Part shown: in pieces, positions 12,601 to 23,030 of the stretch
How the letters are laid out: each line of letters starts with the position of its first letter
Numbering within the stretch: position 1 is the first letter of the stretch
From: Pagrus major
Taxonomy: Eukaryota; Chordata; Actinopteri; Spariformes; Sparidae
Assembly: GCF_040436345.1 (NCBI RefSeq)
Contig: NC_133230.1
Coordinates: 19,974,197-20,038,196 of the forward strand
Length of the DNA: 64,000 nt
Direction: 5' to 3'
The notes under the pieces: generated by a model
Told to the model about the DNA's origin: nothing
Databases searched by the model: none
The model's input: the letters and a program-made list of their open reading frames with translations, nothing else
Made by a program: the position numbers and the translations under genes

Positions 12601-15600
12601 AGCCTCGAGGACTTTGCCTCCACAACTGCTTCAAGAGCACATTGTGCGAATAGCTGAAGTGCTCCTGAATACTGTTTGCAGCATATTTCCAAACTTTTCA
12701 TATCTAAATTTCCTCTGGGATTTGGATGTGGTTTTTTTTTTTTTATTCTTATTGTCAAATATTGTGCATCTTTCATGTAATATCTAAAGGGATCACTGTC
12801 AGCCAAACCGAACGACACCAGTGGGACAGTAGAGCAAACTTTGCAAAAGCAAACCTGTAACCCTCTCTTTGCCACTTCAACTAATACAGGAAAGCTTAGA
12901 CTTAAACTGGACGTTTGCCAATTTTAAATAGATGCAACTGAACAATGGTAAACTTATCTCTCTTATTTTGCTTGCACCCAGAGCCCCCGATAAATGATGC
13001 AAAAAGCGGCACATTGTGTATTTTAGGGCTGTTTTATCAACTACAGATTGTACTTCTGCATTTTTTCAAGCCTACATCCACGGACACAAAAATTACAGTC
13101 GGATCGAGAGAGAGAGACACTTGAGTGAGGGGGTCCCACTAAACTCTGATCAAACTGTGTACACTAGGCAGCCCTGATAAGCTATAAACTCAGAATCTGT
13201 TACTACACTGTCTATTTCTCGTCAAAAATGTTTTCAATAACATATTTTATCATACTTTTTATCTGCAATAAAGAAAGATTGAGAAAGTGGCCTCAGTATC
13301 GCCTCTTGTTTTGTTAAAACGAATGCTGAAGAATCTCTGACTGTAAAACGTGGCAGTGCTGATCAAATATGAACCCAATCCTGTTTGTTGTTTATTTCTC
13401 AACTATGTGTTTTCAGGAATCCACCTTGCTGTTTCCTGTTTCAAAACCAACACCAAGCCAAAGCCAATAACCGCCCTTGAAGTGTGCCACACATCACTCT
13501 CAGTGCCTTCTGGTTATTGTACGTTGTGTTTTTTCTTTTGAGCAAAAGGGAACACTATAGCTCTTTTCCTGTGTTTTATCTGATCATGTTGCACCAATTG
13601 CAAACATATCTACACTTTTCTACTGCATTGACAGCCCAGTTTTATGCAAGGGCCATCTTTCCAGCGGTGAAATTCTTCTTTAGTTTAAGCATTATATTTC
13701 TGTCATTTTTGTGTAACATTAATACAAGTCGAGTTAATAATAAAGACACCGTTTGAAAAAATTTTAATATATGGGCCTATGTATAATATTCAATAATGAA
13801 TTTTACAGGACTTTGAGAGATCTTCTCTGCAGTGTGTTTCTACTCACAGTGCTAACTTTTCAAGTAGGAGTGGCGCGTTTTCACATTCGGAGGAGAGACA
13901 GGAGGCGGCCTTAGCAAAGCTGAGGATGGCCACAGTGTAGACCTCCAGCAAAGGCAGTGGATCCTCGTCAGTTTTCCAACGGCCAGCATGTTCCACAAGG
14001 ACCTGGAAAACATTAAAAGGTTACAATAAGAATTAACTCACTCTCAGACTGATTTATTTTAAGGCAGACAAAGTTGAGCTGATGCTAAAAATGACAGACT
14101 GCTGTGGAAAAAATAAAAATCTAAGATTTAATCACTGATATCTAGTCTTTCATTAAGCAAAAATGAAAAAAAATGTTTCTAGCCTCTCAAACTTGAGGAT
14201 TCGCTGCTTTTCTCTAATTTAAATAAATGTAAGTTGAATTTTGGGTTTTAGGGCAACTGTCTGGATAAAACAACCAATTTGGAGACATCAGCCTCGACAC
14301 TGGGAGACTGCAATAGGTCGTTAATATAGAGCGGCACGATATGTAGTTTCAGCATCAATATCGCAATATGTGCATGCGCAACAGGCTGTCTGTGTCAAGT
14401 AAGACAAATTAACTCAAGTACTTAATGCTAAAAACTTTTTTGCTGCTTGGCACAAAACTAAAACTCGCATGTTTCTCATTTTCCATGACTAATCTACAAG
14501 AGAAGTCAGTCTTATATTGCATACTGAGTTTGTTGCTTGTGAGCTTGTGCATTCTGGTTGTTTGAAATGTTTTAATGCACTCCCTTTGTTAAATCACCCA
14601 TCATTACTGAATAATTCTTTCCAAATAGAGCTATTAAAGGAAATTTAGATATTTTTTCATATTACAATACAAACCGCAGAAAACCAAACTACTGCAACGT
14701 CAGTTTTTTCCCAATATCGTGCAGCCGTAACTTTGTATTTATAGACCCGAAAATAACTGATAGATTAATCGATAATGAAAATGATAATGTCGCCTTTATC
14801 GATAATATAAGCCGAGCAAATTTTGATCATGGTAGCAAAAAGACCAAATATAGACTTTGTCATCATAGAGGCTATAGAGAGGTGGAGTCACGCCCCTTCC
14901 GCTGGACAACCAGGGGGCCTTATTTTAGAAAAAAAATATGTATGGTAGTGACATTTTTTGATTCAGTTTGCATTGTGTCATGAATTACACATCATTTGCA
15001 TACTCGTTATACAAGTTTTTCTCTTTTAACACTCATCAAAACCTGTTAGAGTTGGTCCCGTGTATTAGTAAGCTCACAAAACTGACTAACTTATCTTTGG
15101 CAAAGCTGCAGCTGTCAGTATGACCAGATTTATTCTGATTTTATACCTTTTCTAACACTTTTTTTCTGAGCTGAGGTGACGGCCATGTTGGTGTTGGTGA
15201 CGTATAATGAGCGAGACGAGGTAGCTCACTGAGCAATTATACACAAAACTATATTTTACTATCTTTGCAACAAACTGACAACAAACTACAAAAATAATTG
15301 CAATATAATAGATGCAAGTTGAGAAAGTCATTTCTCAACTTGCATCTATTATATTGCAATTTCTTTTTTTTTTTAATTGACCAACATCATATGTGTACTT
15401 CATGGCACAATTCAAACAGGATTATAAATCACAAATTAAAAGTAGAATATTTTTCCGAAATAAGGTCCAATGGGGAAAACTACACTAGGGGCGGGACTTT
15501 TCCTCTATAAAGAAAATCAAACATGTTTAGTGAGAAAAAGAGATTTTTATTCCTGCGTACTAGGACTGAAAGATGTGATAGTAATTTAGCATGCATTTAT

Positions 15601-17129
15601 ACAGTGAAACTTTAAGCTTTCTGGGTGCTCCACAGTTAATCTTTTTCAGCGAAGAAAGAAAAATCTCATCAAGGATGAGAAAAATAAATTTGTATAAATA
15701 TTAACCATGTTATTACACACTGATTACAAAATTCAGTCAAGATGTGGACACCAAACAAAGCACCAAAGTTATGCAGCTCTGTACAAAAAAAAGAAAGAAA
15801 GAAAGAGAAAAAAAAAAGAAAGCTCCCTCTTTTTTTCTTTTCACTCAGCTCAAGTGACGCCTAACCTTCATCTCTGAAAAGTCCCTCCATTTCTTCCACA
15901 CACACACAATGTTCACGCAGATCCATTTCACCCCGAGTGACTTTTATTATTCCTGCAGTTATTTTCTGATGAGATAAATCTCCATCAGGACTTCATCTGC
16001 ACACAACCACAGCATTCAGTCCGAGGCTCGTCCCATTTTTTCCCCCCACAAATAACTTTAAAGTTGAATGAATCGCTCTCAGCCGTGAGATAAACACAAA
16101 CCAACAACTCGCACTGTAATTTGGTGCAATCATCGCGGTGTGAGACTGATATCAGGTAAAAACGGAGACCTCGCGTGAAATTTACGTGGTCAGGGCACAT
16201 TAATGAGGAGGATGTGTAATGGAGTCAGTGACCACTGCTGCCACACTTTCCCTTTTTTAAATCTCAGCCAGCTGCAGACAGATCGCTTGTTGTAACATTG
16301 ACATCAATTCAACATCTTTTCGCCGCCGCTGACTATGTGGCTGTAATAAACATCTCCGCTGATGATGTGGTGAGCTGGATTAATTAGTGCACAAGGCCTG
16401 GGCTAGCACCTTGGAAAAATCATTGATCTTTCCGTTACGATAGAGCAGCTTCACAAAAGTAACCCCTTTTTACACCAAGCTAAAACTTAAACCAGCATGG
16501 AGATGCAGTGTTATAACGTCTGAATTGTATTTTCTACGAGGGGCACAACCATATAATTCAGTGGCTATCAATGCAATCGCTCTGTAAAATCTCGCTAACG
16601 TAGCTATCCATTTTTTGCACAGCATGACCACTGCACAGGACAGGGGGACCCTGCATAACAGCTAGCAACATCCATCTGCTATTAGCTATCTGGCCTGGAA
16701 AATACGAGTAACACAAGCACGGCGCGCGCACATTTGCGTGACTTCTCCCCGCGTGGTTAGTCAGACTTTGCACATAAGTGCATGCCAGAGGCAAACATCA
16801 TTGTGGGAAAGGCTGAAAACCACGGAGGAGTTTTTTTCCCCATCTTGAAATGCCAGGCAGCTAGCTAGGCAGCTAGCTCCTTAGCTACATTGTTGTAGCA
16901 AACGTAGACGCGCATCCTCGGCCAGGAAGCCAGAGGGGCTGCAGGCTGCCCGGGATGAGCAGCAGGAGGACGGGCTAACCTGGCAAAACTCCTGGCAGAA
17001 ATGCAGCGAGGCTTCCAACGGAGACTGCGAGCTCTCTTTCAAAGCTGTGGTCAAACCCTGGAACCGCTCTCGGAGCTCCTCGATAGCTTTCCGTGTGTCA
17101 TATTCCTTCTCTGTCTCCCCCTCCGCCAT
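3606..17129 (-). CDS. znf292: Zinc finger protein 292
   Basis: This is a large nuclear multi-C2H2 zinc finger protein, a presumed DNA-binding transcription factor. Eight coding exons are inferred: 16980-17129, 14?-range exon 13848-14002, 12155-12233, 11659-11794, 11340-11542, 10867-11003, 9883-10024 and 3606-9737. All splice in frame and predict about 2,377 residues, against about 2,720 in human. The start MAEGETEKEYDTRKAIEEL resembles the family N-terminus. Exons 2-7 encode the conserved helical region (for example LPQHVPGALWEEFQSS and WELTLFW). The last exon, 6.1 kb, encodes all the fingers: about 16 C2H2-like motifs, beginning near YCVLCDKEF and ending near YPCMIIGC. An AT-hook-like KRGRPRKP follows. 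Several fingers have unusual spacing, and one has a terminal Cys in place of His. Paralogue (a or b) cannot be told from the window. Confidence 0.95.
10166..10352. repeat. Short MITE-like element in znf292 intron 7
   Basis: The ends AAAGCCTTTTCACATC and, inverted, GTGAAAGCAGTTTCACACC form imperfect terminal inverted repeats. An internal palindrome around TTGTCATGCAGAAAAATC and GATTTTCTGTATGACAA adds a second stem. The length, about 190 bp, and the absence of coding capacity fit a non-autonomous DNA transposon. The family is not recognised. Confidence 0.4.
12234..13847. other. znf292 intron 2, no feature recognised
   Basis: This is the 1.6-kb intron between coding exons 2 and 3. It is AT-rich, with short chance open frames and a short GA run near 13107. 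I see no exon-like conserved segment or clear repeat. Confidence 0.5.
14178..14810. repeat. GGCTGCAACTAA-type MITE interrupted by a second element
   Basis: The left part, from about 14178 (CTCTCAAACTTGAGGATT) to about 14325, and the right part, from about 14736 to 14810 (GATAGATTAATCGATAATG), are the two halves of one element. The family is the one at 22790, 30199 and 60133. The halves are separated by an unrelated element of about 400 bp (14326-14735), so this is a nested insertion in znf292 intron 1. Confidence 0.5.
14326..14735. repeat. CACGATAT-type MITE nested in an older MITE
   Basis: The ends are GAGCGGCACGATATG and, inverted, ACGGCTGCACGATATTG, giving terminal inverted repeats of roughly 15 bp. 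The left end also carries internal words such as AATATCGCAATATG. This is a common fish non-autonomous DNA transposon of about 410 bp, probably hAT-like. It splits the older element around it. Confidence 0.55.
14865..15515. repeat. MITE with roughly 50-bp terminal inverted repeats and a central hairpin
   Basis: The left end (CTATAGAGAGGTGGAGTCAC, then GCCCCTTCCGCTGG) is the approximate reverse complement of the right end (CCAATGGGG ... GGGGCGGGACTTTTCCTCTATAAAG). The element is about 650 bp, is non-coding and lies in znf292 intron 1. A perfect 31-bp palindrome sits inside it and is listed separately. Confidence 0.55.
15296..15361. repeat. Perfect 31-bp inverted repeat with a 4-nt loop
   Basis: The left arm is 15296-15326 and the right arm 15331-15361. 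They are exact reverse complements, separated by GTCA. The arm begins AATTGCAATATAATAG and ends GTTGAGAAA. The structure is inside the surrounding MITE and could fold as DNA cruciform or RNA hairpin. Confidence 0.95.
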
Positions 17130-17231
17130 CTTCACAACAATCACGACCGCGTACGCACAGATGTTACGCTGCCAGACTCGCACCCGCACGCGCACGCAGG
17201 GGGGTGGGGAAGGGTGAGCACACCGTGTGCT

Positions 17232-17232
<1 letters not shown>

Positions 17233-17265
<33 letters not shown>
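17233..17265. repeat. (CA)n microsatellite
   Basis: About 16 CA units lie just upstream of the znf292 start codon, within its likely promoter or 5' UTR region. Confidence 0.95.
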
Positions 17266-17267
<2 letters not shown>

Positions 17268-17525
17268 CTGATGTCAACAAAGCATCCATGACCTTACAGT
17301 GACAGAAAATCACACTCCGCATACAGGGCTGGACGTGAGATGTTTGCTTCATGAGCTGATCGCAGGATGGCTGGATGTCCCCTGAACACACCATCCATCC
17401 ACAGATACTGCAGGTCAGACATGACCTCCAGGCAGCAGACATGTGACTCAAGTCATTTGGTCCAAGTATCAAGCTGGTTCCCAGTCATTTTTGTCTTGTG
17501 CAGGTCAGGTCTACTCCAGTCCTTA

Positions 17526-17695
17526 GTTAAAGGATAAGCTCACCCAAAAATGAAAATTCAGCCATTTTCCTCTCACCCCCATGCCAGTGGAAAGCAGTGG
17601 CGGACAGAGTACTGAACATCTGTACTCAAGCAGGCTACCAGAACAGTTACATTACTGAAATATTACTCAGTTACAAGTAAAACTACTGGTTTTGA

Positions 17696-17727
<32 letters not shown>

Positions 17728-18410
17728 AAACCTCCATGCAGCTCGTCCAGCGAAATCCAAGTCCCTGAAAGCCCCAAGATCCACAATTGATTTGAAAAGC
17801 TGAAATCTTCACCGCAGCTGCTGAGTTAAAAGCACACACCTCATCTGAAGTGAGTGCACCCTGCGTCAAAGGTGATAATAACATCTTTTCAAACCAATTT
17901 GAGATCTTATCTCTGCTGTATTTCCACAAGATGAGATTTTCCTGTCCTTCTTGTTCCTCCACACGGCTCAGAGTACATGTCATCTCCAGCATCATCCCTA
18001 ATTCAGTGTGACACTTCAGTATGGCAGATGTTCACTGACAGGCGTTAGACAGCTGATTATTCATCTGGCCTCAAAGGCAACATGTAACTGAGCATGTTAG
18101 TTCATAAGAGGAGTAAAACTGTTATTATGTTTTGTAAATTATGAAAAGTATAATATAACTTTAAAAGATAGGGGCTGAAATAACCTACTGTATGGTCCTT
18201 GCTACATTATGATGTGTGCAACAGTGTGAAGTGTGATGATTTATATTGTATATTTCTTATTCCTTTACGCAAATAAGCTGATAACCTACTTTTCTTTACA
18301 TCACTCCAAATTGGGAATTAATATGCATTTTATAAGCATTTAATTTCAGTATAATCTAAGTTCTGGAGCTGGAGACTACTTCATTTTTGTGTGAACTTAT
18401 CCTTTAATTA
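17526..18410. repeat. Rearranged copy of a CACCCAAAAATGAAAATTCAG-type MITE
   Basis: The left end GGATAAGCTCACCCAAAAATG and the right end, ending TTTTTGTGTGAACTTATCC, are inverted terminal repeats. They are of the same type as the better preserved copy at 28942-29564. The interior shares the words CATGCAGCTCGTCCAG, AATCCAAGTC and TTGATTTGAAAAG. An AAGTA-type fragment (17588-17690) and an expanded (GAAA)n tract interrupt it. The copy lies between cga and znf292. Confidence 0.6.
17694..17730. repeat. (GAAA)n microsatellite
   Basis: About nine GAAA units lie inside the rearranged MITE between znf292 and cga. Confidence 0.9.
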
Positions 18411-18736
18411 AGCAGACACATTTTGTCCAAAGCAACTTACTTTATACACTGGGATTGTTTGACTCCAAACAATCCCAGTGGAAGACACATTCATGGCAAC
18501 ACGACATCTTGGTGCACATTTTAATTGCTTTTCAATCTACAGTTAATCCTATACATCTATCAATGCACAAAATGTAGGCTAATTACACATTACAGACACA
18601 GACACAGACAATACAAAAATATTATCTGGCAACACAAGAACACACATTTTAAAACAGAGAAGAGCTCCTGCATATTTAAAGAAACACGTTTTGTTGCCAA
18701 GCTGAGTGCTGCAGAATTGTCTCCAGTTCCCATCTG

Positions 18737-20458
18737 TCATATCTTATGAAAATAGCAGGTGCTGCAGTGGCAGTCTGTGTGGTTTCTCACCCTTATGCCG
18801 GCCACCTCTGTCTGAAAGAGGAGCAGAGGAGTAGAAAGACACAAGAGTCAATATTAACAAAGTCACATCAATCTATAGCAGCAAACATGTATTATCAAAT
18901 GCTTTGCAGTAGTTTGAGGTGTCAACATGTCTGCACTTCTAAGCACTTTTGAACTAAACAGAAAACAGAATTGAAATAATTACACAGTGGTAAAATAATA
19001 ATTACAAGTAAAAGTACTACAAAAAGTAAAAGTACAGAAGTATTATCAGCTAAATGTACATAAGATAAGATATAACTTTATTTATCCAGAGAGAAAATAG
19101 TGCAAATTATCACATTATCACATATCACATTTACAGTTTAACATGAAAAGATTCCTTCCTGTTGCACTTTCAGCTGATCAGGGACAAAATCCACTGACTT
19201 TGATTTGAACCATTATGTATATTCAAAAGTTCATCTGAAGTTATTATAAGGCTGCAGCAGATTTATAGTTAATCAAATCAAGTGTTTTTCGTCCGACACT
19301 ACAGTCTTTTTAGTCTGAAATTCGTGATAAGTGATAAGATTGTAACAAAAAGTGGGAATTTTGTATTAAAAAGACTGTAACTCTGATGAAGAATGCAACT
19401 GAGCAAAGGTGAATTAATGGGTAAATAAATACTACAAACTACAACTACATAATAGTTATTATTTCGGTCTTTACAATTTTAACAACTTGCAATAATTTAA
19501 TTCGCATAGAAACTAATTAAATATATAAGATAAATGACAAAAAGGCTTTGAACTAAACATTGAGAACGGGAGAAATACTGTCCCCCATTCGTCTGAAGCA
19601 GGTAGCTGGGAATTTTAAACTAATCTGACCATAAGATTAAAACTAAAGATCTATAAAATATCATTTTCACTATTGATTTTCTTGGTTAGTCAACATAAAG
19701 TCTGTAATTTCCTGCCAATTCCGCTGATTTCTTCAAGACTGATTTCTTCTTTTATTTGTTGGTTTGTTTGTTTTATAGATCTTTTTCTGTTTTTCTGTCA
19801 GTTACCGTGAGCAATACTAGTGACAGATGGGAGCGAAGGGGATGCAACAAGAGAATCTGGATGGATTTAAACCAGCAACGTGGATCTTTAGGTTATCAGG
19901 ACAATCCCTTTAAGATTCATTTCAACCTTACCGTGACCTCTTCAGTGTGTAGTAAGTTCACAGTATTTAAAGAAAAGTTTGCCAGACGTGTCTTTTGTCT
20001 GTACCTCATAGCTGTGCTTTGCGACGCAGCACGTAGCCTCCGAGGTGATGTTCTTTGGGATCGTCATCGTCTTCATGGCCTTGAGAGGTGTTGGGTACGC
20101 TCTGGAGAAGCAGCAGCCCATGCACTGATAGACCGGACGATCCCTCGAGAAAACACTGTTCTTTCTCAGCGTGCACTCCTCACAGCCCACTGGAGAAAGA
20201 CAATACAGGATTTATCACCAAAATCAAAAACTACCGATCACGGACAGCTTGTGATATAGTGCCAGAGCACATTTGAGGTTAAAGGCACAGTGTGCGGTCT
20301 TTGTGAATGGAGACACTCACATTAAAGTTACATTTCAACAATCAATTTGTGTCACACATCTTACTGTTTGATAAGTCAGTGTTGGGGTAAGAATCAGCTA
20401 CATAAAGGAGAAAAGACAAGAGAAGAAGAGACAGTCCAGCAGATTTCACCGAGCCCAT
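18737..20458 (-). CDS. cga: Glycoprotein hormone alpha subunit (common alpha of FSH, LH and TSH)
   Basis: This is the secreted alpha chain that pairs with the beta subunits of the gonadotropins and thyrotropin in pituitary cells. Three coding exons are inferred: 20365-20458, 20005-20189 and 18737-18805, in frame, giving 115 residues. A signal peptide ([19 protein letters not shown]) precedes the mature chain at about YPNTDLSN. All ten cystine-knot cysteines are present: GCEEC, QCMGCC, ATCC and DCHCSTC. Two N-glycosylation sites, KNIT and RNHT, are kept, and the C-terminus is YFHKI as in other vertebrates. The acceptor of the last exon is fixed by the required VAGIRVRNH frame. A 5' non-coding exon lies upstream, since an acceptor (TTTTTAG) directly precedes the 5' UTR at about 20480. 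In human CGA also adjoins ZNF292. Confidence 0.96.
18990..19130. repeat. AAGTA-type MITE fragment followed by a LINE-like 3' tail
   Basis: ACAAGTAAAAGTACTAC and AAGTAAAAGTACAGAAGTATT match the AAGTA-rich family at 2205-2690. Immediately after comes AAGATAAGATATAACTTTATTTATCC, a sequence type often seen at the 3' ends of fish LINEs. Both assignments are from memory. The fragment lies in the third cga intron. Confidence 0.4.
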
Positions 20459-20611
20459 CGTGGTTGCAGTAGTTACCTAAAAATACAGAGAGGAAAATGA
20501 AAATGCTCAATCAAAAATCTGTTGGATCAAAGCACGAGTAAGTCAGACAGAAACAGAGTACTACCATGTTAAGAGAAAGTACCCTCTTCATTGTGCCTAT
20601 GCGCCAGGGTG

Positions 20612-20623
20612 GCCTTTTATCAA
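20612..20623 (-). promoter_or_regulatory. Candidate TATA-like element of cga
   Basis: The minus strand reads TTGATAAAAGG, about 155-165 bp upstream of the start codon. It lies just beyond the presumed 5' non-coding exon, where alpha-subunit genes carry a TATA box. A TGACG half-site lies further upstream near 20676 and could be a cAMP-response half element. Confidence 0.4.
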
Positions 20624-21264
20624 GGAATTCAGCATCGCTCTGGGTCGATTTACGCCCGCCGCCTCCCTCAGTCTGTGACGACTTCCCGGATTAAGTGAAA
20701 CCTACCAACCTTATCAATGATCTCACTGACTCACTAGCCACTTCGCAACCTTTCCCATAATCCCTTTAAAGCACAAAATGATAATTGCAAACAATGGAAA
20801 GTCAAAACACACTTTAATCATCTTCCATCCTGGCTATGGATGCTGCATTTAATCCCTGATGGGTTTTTGTTACTTAGTAACTGGGTGGTTGTTATCATTT
20901 GTCGTGTCATAGCAATGGAAGGGTCAATAGTTTGTGCTGTTCTTGAGTATTTACTGCAGAAAGAACATCTGTAGGCTGTAAGTGGCCTTAGACTGTTCTT
21001 GAACAATAAGGTGTCATGAAATATCACTTTTTACTGCAATTTCTTCACTCCAGCAGTCACAAACTTTTTGAAACACATATTCAATATGCTTAATATTCTT
21101 CAACATTTAGAATTCAAGACTTTAAGATGTTTTCCATGACATTGAAATGTGTGTCATTTTTGTTTCCTTGTGTGTGTGTTTTATAGGTGTTTTCTGGTCT
21201 TGTGTTGTCATTTGTACGGAAGCCCTAAAGGGCCATGCATTCATACATTTTATTTCCTCTGTTT

Positions 21265-22690
21265 TCCCGTGATAATGAGTTAATTTCATTTGTTTTCTCG
21301 AGATCTCGAGTTATTATCTCGAAATAACAACTGCCATTTTCCCGAGATAACAGGATAATTTTCTCGAGATCTCAAGATAACGAAACTTTGTTTTCCCAAG
21401 ATAACAATATAATTAATTCGAGATCTTGAGAAAACAAAACGATAGTGTAGTATATTAAATCATTGCAGGAAACATCATTCAGTGTAGCAATGTCAGAGGA
21501 GCAGGAGCATATCGATCACTGCGTCACATATCTTTTCAATCAAGGCCTGACACAGGCTGAAATAGCATTATGCCTTGCTATTACAGAGAATATACACATT
21601 AGTGTGGTAATCTAAAAAGGCTTCAGCTGTATCGGCGGCGCAATCTAAGTGAGCCTGATGTCGTCGTTAACTACATAGCTGACCAGCTACGAGGTCCCGG
21701 GCATCTCCATAATCTCAGGCCTATCATATCACAGTCATTATCCCAAGATCTCGAATTAATTATATCGTTATCTTGGGAAAACAAAGTTTTGTTATCTCAA
21801 GATCTCGAGAAAATGATCCCGTTATCTCTGGAAAACGGCAGTTGTTATTTCGAGATAATAACTCGAGATCTGGAATTAATTATATCGTTATCTCGGGAAA
21901 ACAAAGTTTTGTTATCTCGAGATCTCGAGAAAAATGATCCCGTTATCTCGGGAAAACGGCAGTTGTTATTTCGAGATAATAACTCGAGATCTCGAATTAA
22001 TTATATCGTTATCTCGGGAAAACAAAATTTTGTTATCTCGAGAAAAATGATCCCGTTATCTCGGGAAAACGGCAGTTGTTATTTCGAGATAATAACTCGA
22101 GATCTCGAATTAATTATATCGTTATCTCGGGAAAACAAAATTTTGTTATCTCGAGATCTCGAGAAAAATGATCCCGTTATCTCGGGAAAACGGCAGTTGT
22201 TATTTCGAGATAATAACTCGAGATCTCGAATTAATTATATCGTTATCTCGGGAAAACAAAATTTCGTTATCTCGAGATCTCGAGAAAAATGATCCCGTTA
22301 TCTCGGGAAAACGGCAGTTGTTATTTCGAGATAATAACTCGGGATCTCGAATTAATTATATCGTTATCTCTGGAAAACAAAGTTTCGTTATCTCGAGATC
22401 TCGGGAAAACAATGTTTCGTTATCTCGAGATCTCGAGATCTCGAGATCTCGAATTAATTATATCGTTATCTCGGGAAAACAAAGTTTCGTTATCTCAAGA
22501 TCTCGAGAAAAATGATCCCGTTATCTCGGGAAAACAGTAGTTGTTATTTCAAGATAATAACTCGAGATCTCAAATTAATTATATCGTTATCTCTGGAAAA
22601 CAAAGCTTTGTTATCTCGAGATCTCGAGAAAATGATACCGTTATCTTGGGAAAATGGCAGTTGTTATTTTGAGATAATAATATCTGAGTG
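21265..22690. mobile_element. Fold-back DNA transposon with a tandem 121-bp terminal array
   Basis: One inverted unit (about 21300-21440) faces eight direct units on the right. Units are marked by ATTAATTATATCG starting at 21755, 21875, 21996, 22109, 22230, 22351, 22453 and 22574. Spacing is mostly 120-121 bp, with one 113-bp and one 102-bp unit. Each unit is built from short palindromes such as CTCGAGATCTCGAG and from repeated TTATCTCG(G)GAAAAC words. Between the arms lies a decayed transposase segment (21491-21720). Units are near-identical, pointing to recent expansion or homogenisation. The asymmetry of one against eight units resembles Foldback-type elements. The transposon superfamily is uncertain. 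Confidence 0.75.
21491..21720 (+). pseudogene. Transposase N-terminal fragment (DDE integrase-like, possibly IS3EU family)
   Basis: An open segment starts MSEEQEHIDHCVTYLFNQG and continues with GLTQAEIALCLAI, a helix-turn-helix-like stretch. A second segment in another frame contains LQLYRRRNLSEPD and DQLRGPGHLHNLRPI. Together they resemble the N-terminal part of a large family of fish transposase-derived proteins with an integrase-like catalytic domain. The catalytic domain is absent, and the reading frame shifts at about 21608. The fragment marks the element as a deletion derivative of an autonomous DNA transposon. Superfamily naming is from memory and tentative. Confidence 0.5.
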
Positions 22691-22789
22691 AGAACAAAAG
22701 GCTTTTGAGCCTTGGCAGAGGTATGCGCTCTACTGAGTGCTATTCTATTTATTTATGTACTTATTTTAAAGGGGTAAAAAAGCCAAACA

Positions 22790-23030
22790 TTCTGTGGTTC
22801 CAACTTCTCAAACATGAGGATTTGCTGCTTTTCTTTGTCATATAAAATACAACATTAATTGAATGTCGTTGGCTTTTGGACTCTTTGTCAAACAAAAGAA
22901 GACATTTTTGGATATAAACTGAGGCTCTGGGAAATTGTAATGATGATTGTCTCACTATTTTTTTTACTATTTTAAATACTGAACAATCAATTAATGGGAG
23001 AAAAATCTGCATACTAATCATAAAGAAATC
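22790..23030. repeat. GGCTGCAACTAA-type MITE, partial copy
   Basis: CTTCTCAAACATGAGGATTTG, then CTGCTTTTCTTTGTCATAT and GGCTCTGGGAAATTGTAATG, match the family in an order seen in many fish genomes. The tail (AACAATCAATTAATGG) is eroded. The copy lies directly after the fold-back array. Confidence 0.5.

Noticed and set aside
13848-13851. Alternative donor for znf292 exon 2 at AAAA|GTTAGC
   Set aside because: It would break the frame into exon 3. The donor CACT|GTGAGT keeps the frame and gives LSCAELLLLLPQ, as in the family.
19756-20259. 167-residue plus-strand open frame
   Set aside because: It is antisense to the central cga exon, and its composition follows the hormone codons read backwards.
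21789-22540. Long open frames with repeated peptide blocks (for example RENGSCYFEI) across the 121-bp array
   Set aside because: They arise because the tandem DNA unit lacks stops in some frames. The unit length is not a multiple of three, so frames rotate, and there is no domain or splice context.
21740-22690. CRISPR-like regular repeats
   Set aside because: Units are 121 bp with no unique spacers, in a eukaryotic genome. The structure is a transposon-derived tandem array.
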